A model generated the notes under the pieces. It was not told the DNA's origin, did not search any database, and saw only the letters and a list, made by a program, of their open reading frames with translations. DNA of 47,044 nt, taken from assembly GCF_026586675.1 (NCBI RefSeq), contig NZ_JAODIX010000063.1, forward strand, positions 1 through 47,044. Direction: 5' to 3'. Shown here piece after piece: positions 7,948-15,754 of this stretch (its first letter is position 1; each line of letters opens with the position of its first letter). Source of the DNA: Halorubrum yunnanense. GTDB taxonomy: Archaea > Halobacteriota > Halobacteria > Halobacteriales > Haloferacaceae. Both the position numbers and the translations under genes were made by a program.

Positions 7948-8670
7948 TCATTCGGCGTCGTCGTCGCGAGTCATGGAGTCGATGCCGGCTTCCAGCGAGG
8001 GGAGCGCCACCCCTTCAGCGAGGATGGGCTCGACGATCCGCCGGAGCGCCGCCTCGGCGACCCGACGCGTGTACGTCGGCTCCGGGAGCCCATCGGCGGG
8101 CGCGTCGCCCTCGCCCCCACTCTCCGAGTCGGCGCTACCCTCGTCCGTCCCGCCGATGAGGGTGATCTGTCGAGTCCGCGCGCCGTCGAGGGTGGCGACG
8201 ACGAGCGCCGCCGTCTCCTCGACGTCGACCTCGCGGAACGTCCCCGCCTCGATCCCCGACTCGAGGATGTCGGCGACGGTGCCGCGGAGCAGGCGGTCGC
8301 TCCTGACCAGCTGCTCCCGGATGCGCTCGTTGAACGGGCCCTGCGTCCGCAGCTCCAGGAGGGCGATGTGGAACGCCTCGCGGTCGACGGCGTCAGCCTC
8401 GAAGACGAACCAGCCGACGAACCCCGCCAGCCGCTCGGCCGGGGGGTCGTCCGCGTGGGCCCGGATCCGCGCCTCGGAGTCGGTGATGACGTAGTCGAGG
8501 AAGGCGACGAGCAGGTCCTCTTTCGTGTCGTAGTGGTAGTGAAGCAGCGACTTGCTCTTCGAGCACTCGTCGGCGATGTCCTGCATCGTGACGTCGGCGT
8601 AGCCGTGGGCGCGGAGCGCGCGGTAGACCCCGTCCATGATCTCGTCGGCCGCGCTCGGCTGCTCGCTCAT
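7948..8670 (-). CDS. TetR/AcrR-family transcriptional regulator
   Basis: A 240-residue repressor-type regulator. The N-terminal DNA-binding domain is clear: ADEIMDGVYRALRAHGYADV then TMQDIADECSKSKSLLHYHY, the helix-turn-helix near residues 27-47, then KEDLLVAFLDYV. The larger C-terminal part is the variable ligand-binding domain, with an Asp/Gly-rich linker near residues 180-200. It probably represses itself and the downstream exporter remnant through the palindrome that lies directly before its start codon. The ligand is unknown. Since the exporter looks broken, the regulator may now control other genes or be on its way to loss. Confidence 0.9.
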   Translation of the reverse strand: MSEQPSAADEIMDGVYRALRAHGYADVTMQDIADECSKSKSLLHYHYDTKEDLLVAFLDYVITDSEARIRAHADDPPAERLAGFVGWFVFEADAVDREAFHIALLELRTQGPFNERIREQLVRSDRLLRGTVADILESGIEAGTFREVDVEETAALVVATLDGARTRQITLIGGTDEGSADSESGGEGDAPADGLPEPTYTRRVAEAALRRIVEPILAEGVALPSLEAGIDSMTRDDDAE

Positions 8671-8688
8671 TGACTGACCGGTCAGTCA
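8671..8688. promoter_or_regulatory. TetR operator palindrome
   Basis: TGACTGACCGGTCAGTCA is a perfect 18-bp palindrome that abuts the ATG of the tetR gene. A TATA-like GGAATTTACC (minus strand, about 8695-8704) lies just upstream. A bound regulator here would cover the expected transcription start of a leaderless mRNA, a classic autorepression layout. Confidence 0.75.
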
Positions 8689-8790
8689 GCAACCGGTAAA
8701 TTCCTATCGGTCGGGGGCCGAACGCGGCTGCCGCTCGCGGGCGGAGAACAGTCGAAAAGCCGATACAACCTTGAACGTCGTCGCCAGCGG

Positions 8791-8985
8791 TTACAGACGG
8801 GTGACGTTCGTGGCGCGCGGACCCTTGTCCGCCTCCTCGATGTCGAACTCGACTTCCTGACCCTCCTCTAGGTCCGGGCCGCCGACGTCCTCCATGTGGA
8901 AGAACACGTCCTCGTCCGCGTCGTCAGTCTCGATGAATCCGTAGCCGCCAGTGTCGTTGAAGAAGTCAACTTCGCCTTTCGCCAT
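8791..8985 (-). CDS. cspA: cold-shock domain protein
   Basis: A 64-residue single cold-shock domain that binds single-stranded RNA or DNA. The RNP motifs are present: GEVDFFNDTGGYGFIE (RNP1-like KGYGFI position) and DEDVFFHMEDV (RNP2), followed by EGQEVEFDIEEADKGPRATNV. The start at 8985 gives the standard MAKGEVDFF beginning; an upstream in-frame ATG was rejected. A TATA-like TTTTATGTG (minus strand, 9010-9018) lies about 26-33 bases upstream. The gene is divergent from the sdh operon. Confidence 0.93.
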   Translation of the reverse strand: MAKGEVDFFNDTGGYGFIETDDADEDVFFHMEDVGGPDLEEGQEVEFDIEEADKGPRATNVTRL

Positions 8986-9100
8986 TGCGTCCGTAAAACT
9001 GGGAGGAACACATAAAAGGCTTCCGCGAGCGAGAGCGCCGTGCCAAGGCGACTCAGGCCCGGACACGGCGGCGGGTCCGTCGGGGTCGATCCCGCCGTGT

Positions 9101-9116
9101 TAGTAACTACTATACG
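9101..9116 (+). promoter_or_regulatory. sdh operon promoter with overlapping inverted repeat
   Basis: TAGTAACTACTA (9101-9112) is a perfect 5-bp inverted repeat with a 2-base spacer, and the overlapping ACTACTATAC is the best TATA-like box for a transcript starting at or near the sdhC ATG (9139). A factor bound to the repeat would compete with TBP. This is inference from position and symmetry. Confidence 0.45.
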
Positions 9117-9138
9117 ACCCCGGTGGAAAGCGGTACGT

Positions 9139-9564
9139 ATGAGTCAGTCGTACAATCGAGGCCTCATTGAGGACTTCAGCCGGTGGCGGGAGTTCGAGGC
9201 GGGGATGTGGGCCTGGATCTTCCATAAGTTCACGGGGTGGGTGCTCATCGGCTACCTGTTCACCCACATCGCCGTGTTGAGCACCGGTATCCCGGCGGCG
9301 GGCGCGAGCGAAGCCGCGATCATGGCGGGAGAAGACGTGTACACCCAGACGATCGTCAGCCTCGAGAGCCTGCTCTTGGTGCGACTCCTCGAGGTCGGCC
9401 TGCTCGCCGTGGCCGTCTTCCACATGCTCAACGGCACCCGGCTCCTCCTCGTCGACCTCGGCGTCGGCCTGGAGTCGCAGAACAAGAGCTTCTACGCGTC
9501 GCTCATCCTAACCGGAGCGATCACCGTCGCGTCGGTGCCGACGTTCATCGCGGGGGCGTTCTGA
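9139..9564 (+). CDS. sdhC: succinate dehydrogenase cytochrome b556 subunit SdhC
   Basis: A 141-residue membrane anchor subunit of succinate dehydrogenase (complex II). Three hydrophobic helices are visible, starting near [21 protein letters not shown], with His residues suited to haem ligation in the first (HKFTG, FTHIAV) and second ([10 protein letters not shown]) helices. It is the first gene of a four-gene operon and is separated from sdhD by a single base. The start at 9139 follows the promoter by a short distance and gives the usual haloarchaeal MSQSYNRG beginning. High confidence from family pattern and operon order. Confidence 0.93.
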   Translation: MSQSYNRGLIEDFSRWREFEAGMWAWIFHKFTGWVLIGYLFTHIAVLSTGIPAAGASEAAIMAGEDVYTQTIVSLESLLLVRLLEVGLLAVAVFHMLNGTRLLLVDLGVGLESQNKSFYASLILTGAITVASVPTFIAGAF

Positions 9565-9565
9565 G

Positions 9566-9937
9566 ATGGCCGAGCGCTACTCCTCGTTCGAGTCGGGCGG
9601 CCGGATGTGGCTGTTCCAGCGGGTCACGGCGGCGTTCCTGCTTGTCGTGCTGGCGTTCCACTTCTTCCTGCTCCACTTCGTCCACCACGCCGACGAGGTC
9701 TCGTTCCTCGCCAGCTCGGCGCGGATGGAGCAGATAAGCTACTACTCGCTGATGATCCTCTTCCTCGTGACGGCGACGTTCCACGGGGTCAACGGCGTCT
9801 ACAACGCCCTCGTCAACCAGGGGCTCACCGGCACCAAACGCACCGTCATCAAATGGACCCTCGTCGCCGCGAGCGCGGTCCTCGTCGTGCAGGGCGTGCG
9901 CACCGCGAACGCGTGGGCGGGCATCGGACTCTACTGA
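9566..9937 (+). CDS. sdhD: succinate dehydrogenase membrane subunit SdhD
   Basis: A 123-residue second membrane anchor of complex II. It has three hydrophobic helices (LFQRVTAAFLLVVLAFHFFL; YYSLMILFLVTATFHGVNGV; KWTLVAASAVLVVQGV). Conserved His residues in HFFLLHFVHH and TFHGVNGVYN are candidates for haem or quinone contacts. It starts one base after the sdhC stop and ends 7 bases before sdhB, so the four genes are very probably co-transcribed. It supplies the quinone-reducing site together with SdhC and the iron-sulfur subunit. Confidence 0.92.
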   Translation: MAERYSSFESGGRMWLFQRVTAAFLLVVLAFHFFLLHFVHHADEVSFLASSARMEQISYYSLMILFLVTATFHGVNGVYNALVNQGLTGTKRTVIKWTLVAASAVLVVQGVRTANAWAGIGLY

Positions 9938-9944
9938 ACCGACC

Positions 9945-10835
9945 ATGAGCACACAGATACCCAAGCAGACCGAGGAATCGAGCGAGACCGACGCCGAGAC
10001 CGACGTGGCCTCCAGAGGCGACGAGCGGCGGACGGAGAAGCGTCGCCGGGCCGCGGAGGAGCAGGCGCGGCGGCAGGCCGAGGAGGCCGAGAAGGCCGCG
10101 GCCGACGACGACACGATCGAGCTGAAGGTGTTCCGGTACGACCCCGAGGTGGAGGGGAAACAGGATCCCCGGTTCGACACGTTCCACGTCCCGTTCACCA
10201 AGGGGATGACCGTCCTCGACGCGCTGATGTACTCGCGGGACAACTACGACTCCTCGCTCACGTTCCGCCACTCCTGCCGGCAGGCGGTGTGCGGCTCGGA
10301 CGCCATGTTCGTCAACGGCGGCCAGAAGCTGGCGTGTAAGACGCAGATCGTCGAGCTCGAGGAGCCGATCCGGGTCGAGCCCCTCCCGCACGCCGAGGTC
10401 CGGAAGGACCTCGTCGTCGACATGGAGCACTTCTACGACCAGATGGAGGCCGTCGAGCCCTACTTCCAGACGAACGAGTACCCCGACGGCGAGCTGGAAG
10501 AGCAGCGCCAGACGCGGGAGAACCGCGAGAAGGTGAAGATGTCGACACGCTGCATCTGGTGTGGCGCGTGCATGTCTTCGTGTAACATCGCCGCCGGCGA
10601 CAACGAGTACCTGGGACCTGCCGCGATCAACAAGGCGTACCGGTTCGCCATGGACGAGCGGGAGGGCGAGGATATCAAGCAGAAGCGGCTGGAGATCATC
10701 GAGCAGGAGCACGGCGTCTGGCGGTGTCAGACCCAGTTCTCCTGTACCGAGGTGTGCCCGAAGGACATCCCACTCACCGAACACATCCAGGAGCTGAAGC
10801 GCGAAGCGGTCAAGAACAACCTGAAATTCTGGTAG
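9945..10835 (+). CDS. sdhB: succinate dehydrogenase iron-sulfur subunit SdhB
   Basis: A 296-residue electron-transfer subunit of complex II. After an N-terminal extension of about 55 residues rich in Glu, Ala and Arg (a likely charged coil), the plant-type ferredoxin domain shows SCRQAVCGSDAMFVNGG and a later LAC, with Asp in the third ligand position as in E. coli. The second domain carries CIWCGACMSSCN for the 4Fe-4S cluster and CQTQFSCTEVCPKD for the remaining ligands. It links the flavin in SdhA to the membrane subunits. The extension is longer than in bacterial homologues. Confidence 0.94.
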   Translation: MSTQIPKQTEESSETDAETDVASRGDERRTEKRRRAAEEQARRQAEEAEKAAADDDTIELKVFRYDPEVEGKQDPRFDTFHVPFTKGMTVLDALMYSRDNYDSSLTFRHSCRQAVCGSDAMFVNGGQKLACKTQIVELEEPIRVEPLPHAEVRKDLVVDMEHFYDQMEAVEPYFQTNEYPDGELEEQRQTRENREKVKMSTRCIWCGACMSSCNIAAGDNEYLGPAAINKAYRFAMDEREGEDIKQKRLEIIEQEHGVWRCQTQFSCTEVCPKDIPLTEHIQELKREAVKNNLKFW

Positions 10836-10888
10836 CGACGGGAGACACCCCTAAGTCACTCCAGAACCAACCGATTATTATACTACCA

Positions 10889-12718
10889 ATGCACGAACAC
10901 GACGTCATCGTTGTCGGCGCCGGGGGGGCGGGACTCCGGGCGGCGATCGCGGCACAGGAAGCCGGGGCCGACGTGGCCATCGTCTCGAAACTCCACCCGG
11001 TCCGCTCGCACACGGGCGCGGCCGAAGGCGGAATCAACGCGGCGCTGCGCGACGCCGACTCCTGGCAGGACCACGCGTACGACACCATGAAGGGGTCGGA
11101 CTACCTCGGCGACGCGCCGGCGGTCGAGGCCCTCTGTCAGGAGAGCCCCGAAGAGGTCATCCAGCTCGAACACTGGGGGATGCCGTTCTCCCGCGAGGAG
11201 GACGGGCGCGTCTCCCAGCGGCCGTTCGGCGGCCTTTCTTTCCCCCGGACGACGTACGCCGGCGCGGAGACCGGCCACCAGATGCTCCACACGATGTACG
11301 AGCAGGTGGTCAAACGCGGGGTCACGGTGTACGACGAGTGGCACGTGATGGACCTCGCCGTCACGGACGAGGACGACCCGGCGGACCGCACCTGCCACGG
11401 CGTCGTCGCCTACGATATCCAGAGCGGTGAGGTCAGCGGCTTCCGCGCCGATAACGGCGTCATCCTCGCGACGGGCGGGATGGGACAGGTGTTCGACCAC
11501 ACCACGAACGCGGTCGCGAACACCGGCGACGGCGTGGCGATGGCGTACCGCGCCGGCGTCCCGATGGAGGACATGGAGTTCATCCAGTTCCACCCGACGA
11601 CGCTGCCGTCGACGGGCGTCCTGATCTCGGAGGGGGTCCGCGGCGAGGGCGGCATCCTCTACAACGAGAACGGCGAGCGCTTCATGTTCGAGCACGGCTA
11701 CGCCAACAACGACGGCGAGCTCGCCTCCCGCGACGTGGTCTCGCGCGCCGAGCTGACCGAGGTCAACGAGGGGCGCGGCATCGAGGACGAGTACGTCCAC
11801 CTCGACATGCGCCACCTCGGCGAGGAGCGCATCCTCGACCGGCTGGAGAACATTCTCCACCTCGCGGAGGACTTCGAGGGCGCCGACGGGCTCACGGAGC
11901 CGATGCCCGTCAAGCCCGGCCAGCACTACGCGATGGGCGGTATCGAGACGAACGAGCACGGCGAGACCGTCATCGGGGGCCTCTACGCCGCCGGCGAGTG
12001 CGCCTGCGCCTCGGTCCACGGCGCGAACCGCCTCGGCGGCAACGCCCTCCCCGAGCTCATCGTCTTCGGCAAGCGCGCCGGTCGCCACGCGGCCGGCGAG
12101 GACATGGGCGAGGCGAAGGTCACGACCGGCAAGGACGGCGAGTGGGAGCCCGCGGACTACGAGTTCGGGGTCGAGGTCGGCGAGACGGGCGGAAGGGGCC
12201 CGGCCGCGGCCGACGGCGGCGCGGTGGCGACGGACCCCGAGGGCGTGCTCGGCGCCGCCGTCGAGCGCGCCAAGGACCGCGTCGACGCGCTGCTCTCGCG
12301 GAAGGGCCGCAACCACGCCGAGATCCGCTCGAAGGTCCAGCAGACGATGACCGCCAACGTCAACGTGTTCCGCGAGGAGGAGCGTCTCGAGGAGACCCTC
12401 GGCGACCTCCGCGAGGCGCGCGAGGCGTACAAGGACGTCGCCGTCTCCGACCCGTCCCGGACGTTCAACACCGACCTCATCCACACGATGGAGACCCGGA
12501 ACATCCTCGACATCGCCGAGGCGCTCACGATGGGAGCGCTCGCTCGCGAGGAGTTCCGCGGCGCCCACTGGCGGAAGGAACACCAGGAGCGGAAAGACGA
12601 GAATTGGCTGAAACACACCTTGGTCTCGTGGAACGACGGCGAGCCCGATCTCTGGTACAAGCCGGCGATCATCGAGGGCGAGAACAAGACGTACGAGCCG
12701 AAAAGCCGCTCGTACTGA
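10889..12718 (+). CDS. sdhA: succinate dehydrogenase flavoprotein subunit SdhA
   Basis: A 609-residue catalytic subunit that oxidises succinate to fumarate with covalently bound FAD. The FAD-binding motif is DVIVVGAGGAGLRAAIAA at residues 5-22, and the flavin-linking His is in RSHTGAAEGGINAAL near residue 44. Later fumarate-reductase motifs are QFHPTTLPSTGVL, EGVRGEGGIL and HGANRLGGNALPELIVFG. The ATG at 10889 was chosen since it gives the expected MHEHDVIVVG start, 53 bases after sdhB; upstream in-frame sequence overlaps sdhB. The acidic Gly/Ala-rich insert near residues 425-450 varies in this family. Confidence 0.95.
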   Translation: MHEHDVIVVGAGGAGLRAAIAAQEAGADVAIVSKLHPVRSHTGAAEGGINAALRDADSWQDHAYDTMKGSDYLGDAPAVEALCQESPEEVIQLEHWGMPFSREEDGRVSQRPFGGLSFPRTTYAGAETGHQMLHTMYEQVVKRGVTVYDEWHVMDLAVTDEDDPADRTCHGVVAYDIQSGEVSGFRADNGVILATGGMGQVFDHTTNAVANTGDGVAMAYRAGVPMEDMEFIQFHPTTLPSTGVLISEGVRGEGGILYNENGERFMFEHGYANNDGELASRDVVSRAELTEVNEGRGIEDEYVHLDMRHLGEERILDRLENILHLAEDFEGADGLTEPMPVKPGQHYAMGGIETNEHGETVIGGLYAAGECACASVHGANRLGGNALPELIVFGKRAGRHAAGEDMGEAKVTTGKDGEWEPADYEFGVEVGETGGRGPAAADGGAVATDPEGVLGAAVERAKDRVDALLSRKGRNHAEIRSKVQQTMTANVNVFREEERLEETLGDLREAREAYKDVAVSDPSRTFNTDLIHTMETRNILDIAEALTMGALAREEFRGAHWRKEHQERKDENWLKHTLVSWNDGEPDLWYKPAIIEGENKTYEPKSRSY

Positions 12719-12920
12719 GCCGCCGACCGCGGCGGGGTCGTTCGGGCACGATCGTTCCGGACCGTTCACGGTTTCGCATCCGTCATCGGTCGAAACGGAC
12801 GCCGGATCCGGGCGGGGTTTCCGCCCGTGCGACGGTACGACCCTGACCGAACCGTCGTCGTTGACGCCGGATGCGCCGTTATCCCATCGCTTTCGATATT
12901 TTCGACGATCGTTGAATGGG

Positions 12921-12932
12921 GGATTTATTATC
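12921..12932 (+). promoter_or_regulatory. TATA-like promoter of the winged-helix gene
   Basis: GGATTTATTATC lies 25-36 bases before the ATG at 12957, fitting a leaderless transcript. Confidence 0.55.
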
Positions 12933-12956
12933 GTCGAACTCGACGGTTCGAACAAG

Positions 12957-13175
12957 ATGATAGAGACACGCACCGCGGCGCCGGCCCTCCCGCCGGAGCT
13001 ACAGTCCCCCCGCGCGAAGCTCGTGTACCTGTACCTGACGACGAGCGGCGACGCCACCGTCTCGGAGATGGGCGACTCGCTCGGGATGAAGAAGATCTCG
13101 CTGTACAGCATCCTGAAGACCCTCAAGCGAGAGGGCATGGTCGACTGCGACGGCGACACCTACGTGCTGAACTGA
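12957..13175 (+). CDS. small winged-helix DNA-binding protein
   Basis: A 72-residue protein that is almost entirely one winged helix-turn-helix of the MarR/TrmB type: PRAKLVYLYLTTSGDATVSEMGDSLGMKKISLYSILKTLKREGMVDCDGDTYVLN. The recognition helix is KKISLYSILKTLKREG and the wing is CDGDTYVLN. The start at 12957 follows a good TATA-like box. It sits alone between sdhA and the glycosylase-family gene. There is no effector domain, so it probably acts as a simple dimeric regulator or as a partner of another protein. Targets unknown. Confidence 0.82.
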   Translation: MIETRTAAPALPPELQSPRAKLVYLYLTTSGDATVSEMGDSLGMKKISLYSILKTLKREGMVDCDGDTYVLN

Positions 13176-13257
13176 GCCGGACGACGAGGCCGTTCTCGCC
13201 GACGACTCCCGCCCCCGTCAGCGGAGCGTTTAGGGTCTCGGGGGACGCAGTAGACCC

Positions 13258-13893
13258 GTGGACGCGAACCAAGAGCAGTTCCGGAACCCGTTCGGGATGG
13301 ACGCCGAGTGCGAGAACTGTCCCGAGCTGTGCGGCGAGCGGGAGCGCGTCGTCCACGGCTACGGCGACGTGGGCGCCGAGTTCCTCGTCGTCGGAACCGG
13401 ACCGACGGCGGCCGCCGAGGAGAACGGCGTGCCGTTCACCGGAGCCGGCGGCGGCGAGCGGGTCCAGTCGATATTCGGCGACCTCGGATTCGTCCGGTCG
13501 CCGCCGGACGCGACGGAACCGGACGTCCAGAACCTCTTCTTCACGGACCTGACGCGGTGTCGGCATCCCGACCGGGAGCCGACCGACCGCGAGGTCGACA
13601 CCTGCGAGCCGTTCCTCAACGCGGAGATCCGGATGATCAACCCGCAGATCATCGTTCCCGTCGGGCAGCGCCCCCTCCGAGAGCTTGCGGTCGAGTACAC
13701 GACGCGGCGGCCCGACTCCTTCGACGTCGACGCCGAACACGCGACGACGGTCCGCGGACGCGGGTTCGAGCTAGTGCCGATGAAAGAACCGGCGACGATG
13801 ACCGACGACGAGGCCGACGCCTTCCGCGAGCACATGCGCGAGAGCGTGCTGAGTCGGGACTATCGGCAGACGAAGGGCCGCCAGAACCGGTGA
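13258..13893 (+). CDS. uracil-DNA glycosylase family protein, divergent active site
   Basis: A 211-residue protein with the fold pattern of family 4/5 uracil-DNA glycosylases. The four cluster cysteines are kept (C18, C21, C101, C116) together with the body motifs GVPFTGAGG, FFTDLTRCRHP and NPQIIVPVG. However, the catalytic motif that is normally GExPG reads GTGPT (46-50), and the motif 2 that normally contains HP(A/S) reads VPMKEPA, so the catalytic acid position and His are both replaced. It may bind DNA or an iron-sulfur cluster without removing uracil. The start is GTG, preceded by a TATA-like GCGTTTAGGG near 13226. Confidence 0.8.
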   Translation: MDANQEQFRNPFGMDAECENCPELCGERERVVHGYGDVGAEFLVVGTGPTAAAEENGVPFTGAGGGERVQSIFGDLGFVRSPPDATEPDVQNLFFTDLTRCRHPDREPTDREVDTCEPFLNAEIRMINPQIIVPVGQRPLRELAVEYTTRRPDSFDVDAEHATTVRGRGFELVPMKEPATMTDDEADAFREHMRESVLSRDYRQTKGRQNR

Positions 13894-13920
13894 AGGGGGC
13901 GTCTCACGCTCCCGCGGCGC

Positions 13921-15096
13921 TCAGTCGCCGAGGTCGACGTCGTCGAGGATCCCCTCGGTCGCGTCCTCGCTGTCCGCGCCGAACGCGCAGTCGACGATGA
14001 TGTGCCCCCCGAGCGTCGACGGGGAGATCACCTGGTCGGCGCCGGCGCGGCGGAGCTTATCGACGTTCTCCCGCTGGGTCACCGCCGCGACGATCCGCAC
14101 GTGGGGGTTGAGCTGTCGGGCGGTGAGGATCGCGAGCGCGTCGCGCGCGTCGTCCTCGGTCGCGGCGACCACCGCGCGGGCGCCGTCGAGGTTGACCCGC
14201 TCGAGCGGCTCCACGTCGCTGGGGTCCGCGGTGTACACGGGAATGTCGCGGTCGGCGAGGCGGCGGGCGGCGGTCTCGTCGGGTGTCACCACGGCGTACT
14301 CGACGCCGTCGCGGGCGTCGAGCTCTTCGAGTATCGGTTCCGTCAAGTCCCCGTAGCCGAGCACGAGGACGTGGTCGTCGAGGAGGTCGATCTGTCTGTC
14401 TGTCATCTTTCCGAGCGCCTTGGAGAGCTGCGCCTCGATGGCGGGCGTGAGGATGACGCCAAGCGCCACCGCGAAGGCGGCGACGTTCATCACGAGCGAG
14501 GAGAGCACGAACAGCTGGGCGATGTCGGCGGCCGCCCCGGCCTTGGGCGTCACGTCCCCGTAGCCGACCGTGGAGGCGGTGACGACGGTGAAGTAGAAGG
14601 CGTCGACGATCGTCTCCACCCCGTTGAACTGGTCGCGGAGCGCGTACGTGCCGACCGTCCCGTACGAGACCGCGGTCAAGAGCGCGGCGGTCGCCGCGAG
14701 CTGCGTCGGCGACGGGGAGAAGTCCCTGTCGAACCGCCGCCGGTTGTACGCCAGCGCGGGCACCGACAGGGCCGACAGCGCCACCAGCGGGAACGACAGG
14801 ATCGACGCCTGCATCAGCCCCTGAATCGCCGTCAGCGGCAGCAGGACCGCGGTGGAGTACCACCCGACGCGATACCCGTTCTTCAGGGCGAAGCCGCTCC
14901 CGAACATCGCGAAGCCGGTGATCGTCCCCGTGAAGCCGACCGTCTGGCGGACGACGTCGGGGACGTAGGGGGCGAGCGGCCCGTCGACGCCGAGCCCGCC
15001 GATCTGGGCGAGCCCGGCGAGGATCGACAGGACCGCGACCGCGAACGTCAGGGCGATGGACGCCCGCACGGTCACCCAGTCGCGGGTCAGCTCCAT
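13921..15096 (-). CDS. potassium channel with RCK/TrkA-N domain
   Basis: A 391-residue ion channel. Residues 8-120 hold about four hydrophobic helices, then a two-helix pore module with P-loop FYFTVVTASTVGYGD; the selectivity filter TVGYGD is at 176-181, diagnostic for potassium. From about residue 242 the cytoplasmic RCK domain begins with HVLVLGYGDLTEPI, a Rossmann nucleotide-binding motif, and continues to a typical VDCAFG end. It is likely gated by NAD(H), ATP or calcium binding. Potassium is the main intracellular ion of haloarchaea. It is a single gene convergent with the preceding one. Confidence 0.9.
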   Translation of the reverse strand: MELTRDWVTVRASIALTFAVAVLSILAGLAQIGGLGVDGPLAPYVPDVVRQTVGFTGTITGFAMFGSGFALKNGYRVGWYSTAVLLPLTAIQGLMQASILSFPLVALSALSVPALAYNRRRFDRDFSPSPTQLAATAALLTAVSYGTVGTYALRDQFNGVETIVDAFYFTVVTASTVGYGDVTPKAGAAADIAQLFVLSSLVMNVAAFAVALGVILTPAIEAQLSKALGKMTDRQIDLLDDHVLVLGYGDLTEPILEELDARDGVEYAVVTPDETAARRLADRDIPVYTADPSDVEPLERVNLDGARAVVAATEDDARDALAILTARQLNPHVRIVAAVTQRENVDKLRRAGADQVISPSTLGGHIIVDCAFGADSEDATEGILDDVDLGD

Positions 15097-15219
15097 ATCG
15101 GCTCCTCGCCGAGGTCGAAGTTAAACCTCGCGAGTGCGGAGCGCCGGCGTTACCGGCGAGGGCGGCCGCGATCCGAGGGCGACCGCGACGCGCTCGACGG
15201 GTTCGCGGAGGTCGCGCGG

Positions 15220-15408
15220 GTGAGAAGCGATCACGGGATCGCCCACGTCGACGTCGACGTCACCGACGACGGGGAAACCGAGTACTTCGCGGTCGGCTCC
15301 CGCGCGGCGGGGCTCGGGCCGACGCTCGCGCCCGGATCGGCCGCGGTCGCCGTGTCCGGTGAGGAGGACGCCGACACCAGACCGGGCGACGGGACGCAAC
15401 GCTCTTGA
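15220..15408 (+). CDS. possible small protein, uncertain
   Basis: An open stretch that would start with GTG and encode about 62 residues (VRSDHGIAHVDVDVTDDGET and onward, ending DGTQRS). The alternating hydrophobic and acidic pattern in the first 40 residues looks protein-like. The frame is open far upstream, but only because it runs antisense to the channel gene. I recognise no family. It ends 22 bases before the MoaD-type gene. It could be a small leader protein, the relic of a longer gene, or chance. Confidence 0.25.
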   Translation: MRSDHGIAHVDVDVTDDGETEYFAVGSRAAGLGPTLAPGSAAVAVSGEEDADTRPGDGTQRS

Positions 15409-15430
15409 GGCGTCCGCGCGGGGGTCACGT

Positions 15431-15715
15431 ATGGAGTGGAAGCTGTTCGCGGACCTCGCTGAGATCGCCGGCGGCCGCGCCGTCAAGGTGGAGTCGTCGC
15501 CCGGCGACACGGTCGACGACGCGCTCGACGCCCTCCTCGACGCGCACCCCGACCTCCGGGACCGCGTGATCGAGGACGAAGCGGTGGCCGACCACATCAA
15601 CGTCCTCCGGAACGGGAGGAACGTCCGCCAGGACGACGGGCTGGAGACGACGCTGGATGCCGGCGACGAACTGGCGCTGTTCCCGCCGGTGAGCGGGGGG
15701 TCGGGCGGGCGGTAG
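15431..15715 (+). CDS. MoaD/SAMP1-type ubiquitin-like protein
   Basis: A 94-residue beta-grasp protein of the MoaD/ThiS class. In haloarchaea such proteins act as sulfur carriers for molybdopterin and as small archaeal modifiers (SAMP1) joined to target lysines. It begins MEWKLFADLAEIAGGRAV and has the ending ELALFPPVSGG typical of the family. In the usual protein the chain stops at the double glycine; here four residues follow (SGGR), so the active tail would need trimming or the later GG with a final Arg would have to be tolerated. The start at 15431 matches the family. It precedes the deoxyhypusine synthase gene by 39 bases. Confidence 0.88.
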   Translation: MEWKLFADLAEIAGGRAVKVESSPGDTVDDALDALLDAHPDLRDRVIEDEAVADHINVLRNGRNVRQDDGLETTLDAGDELALFPPVSGGSGGR

Positions 15716-15754
15716 ACCGGTCGTTTCAAACGGTCGCCCGCCGCATCACACCAC

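Noticed and set aside
10883-13159. A very long minus-strand open frame (758 codons) opposite sdhA
   Set aside because: It mirrors the sdhA codons, has the Arg/Val/Asp-heavy composition typical of antisense frames in GC-rich DNA and contains no family motif. sdhA is unmistakable.
14002-15408. A long plus-strand open frame opposite the potassium channel gene
   Set aside because: It is the antisense shadow of the channel; only its last 60 codons, beyond the channel gene, were considered separately as a weak candidate.
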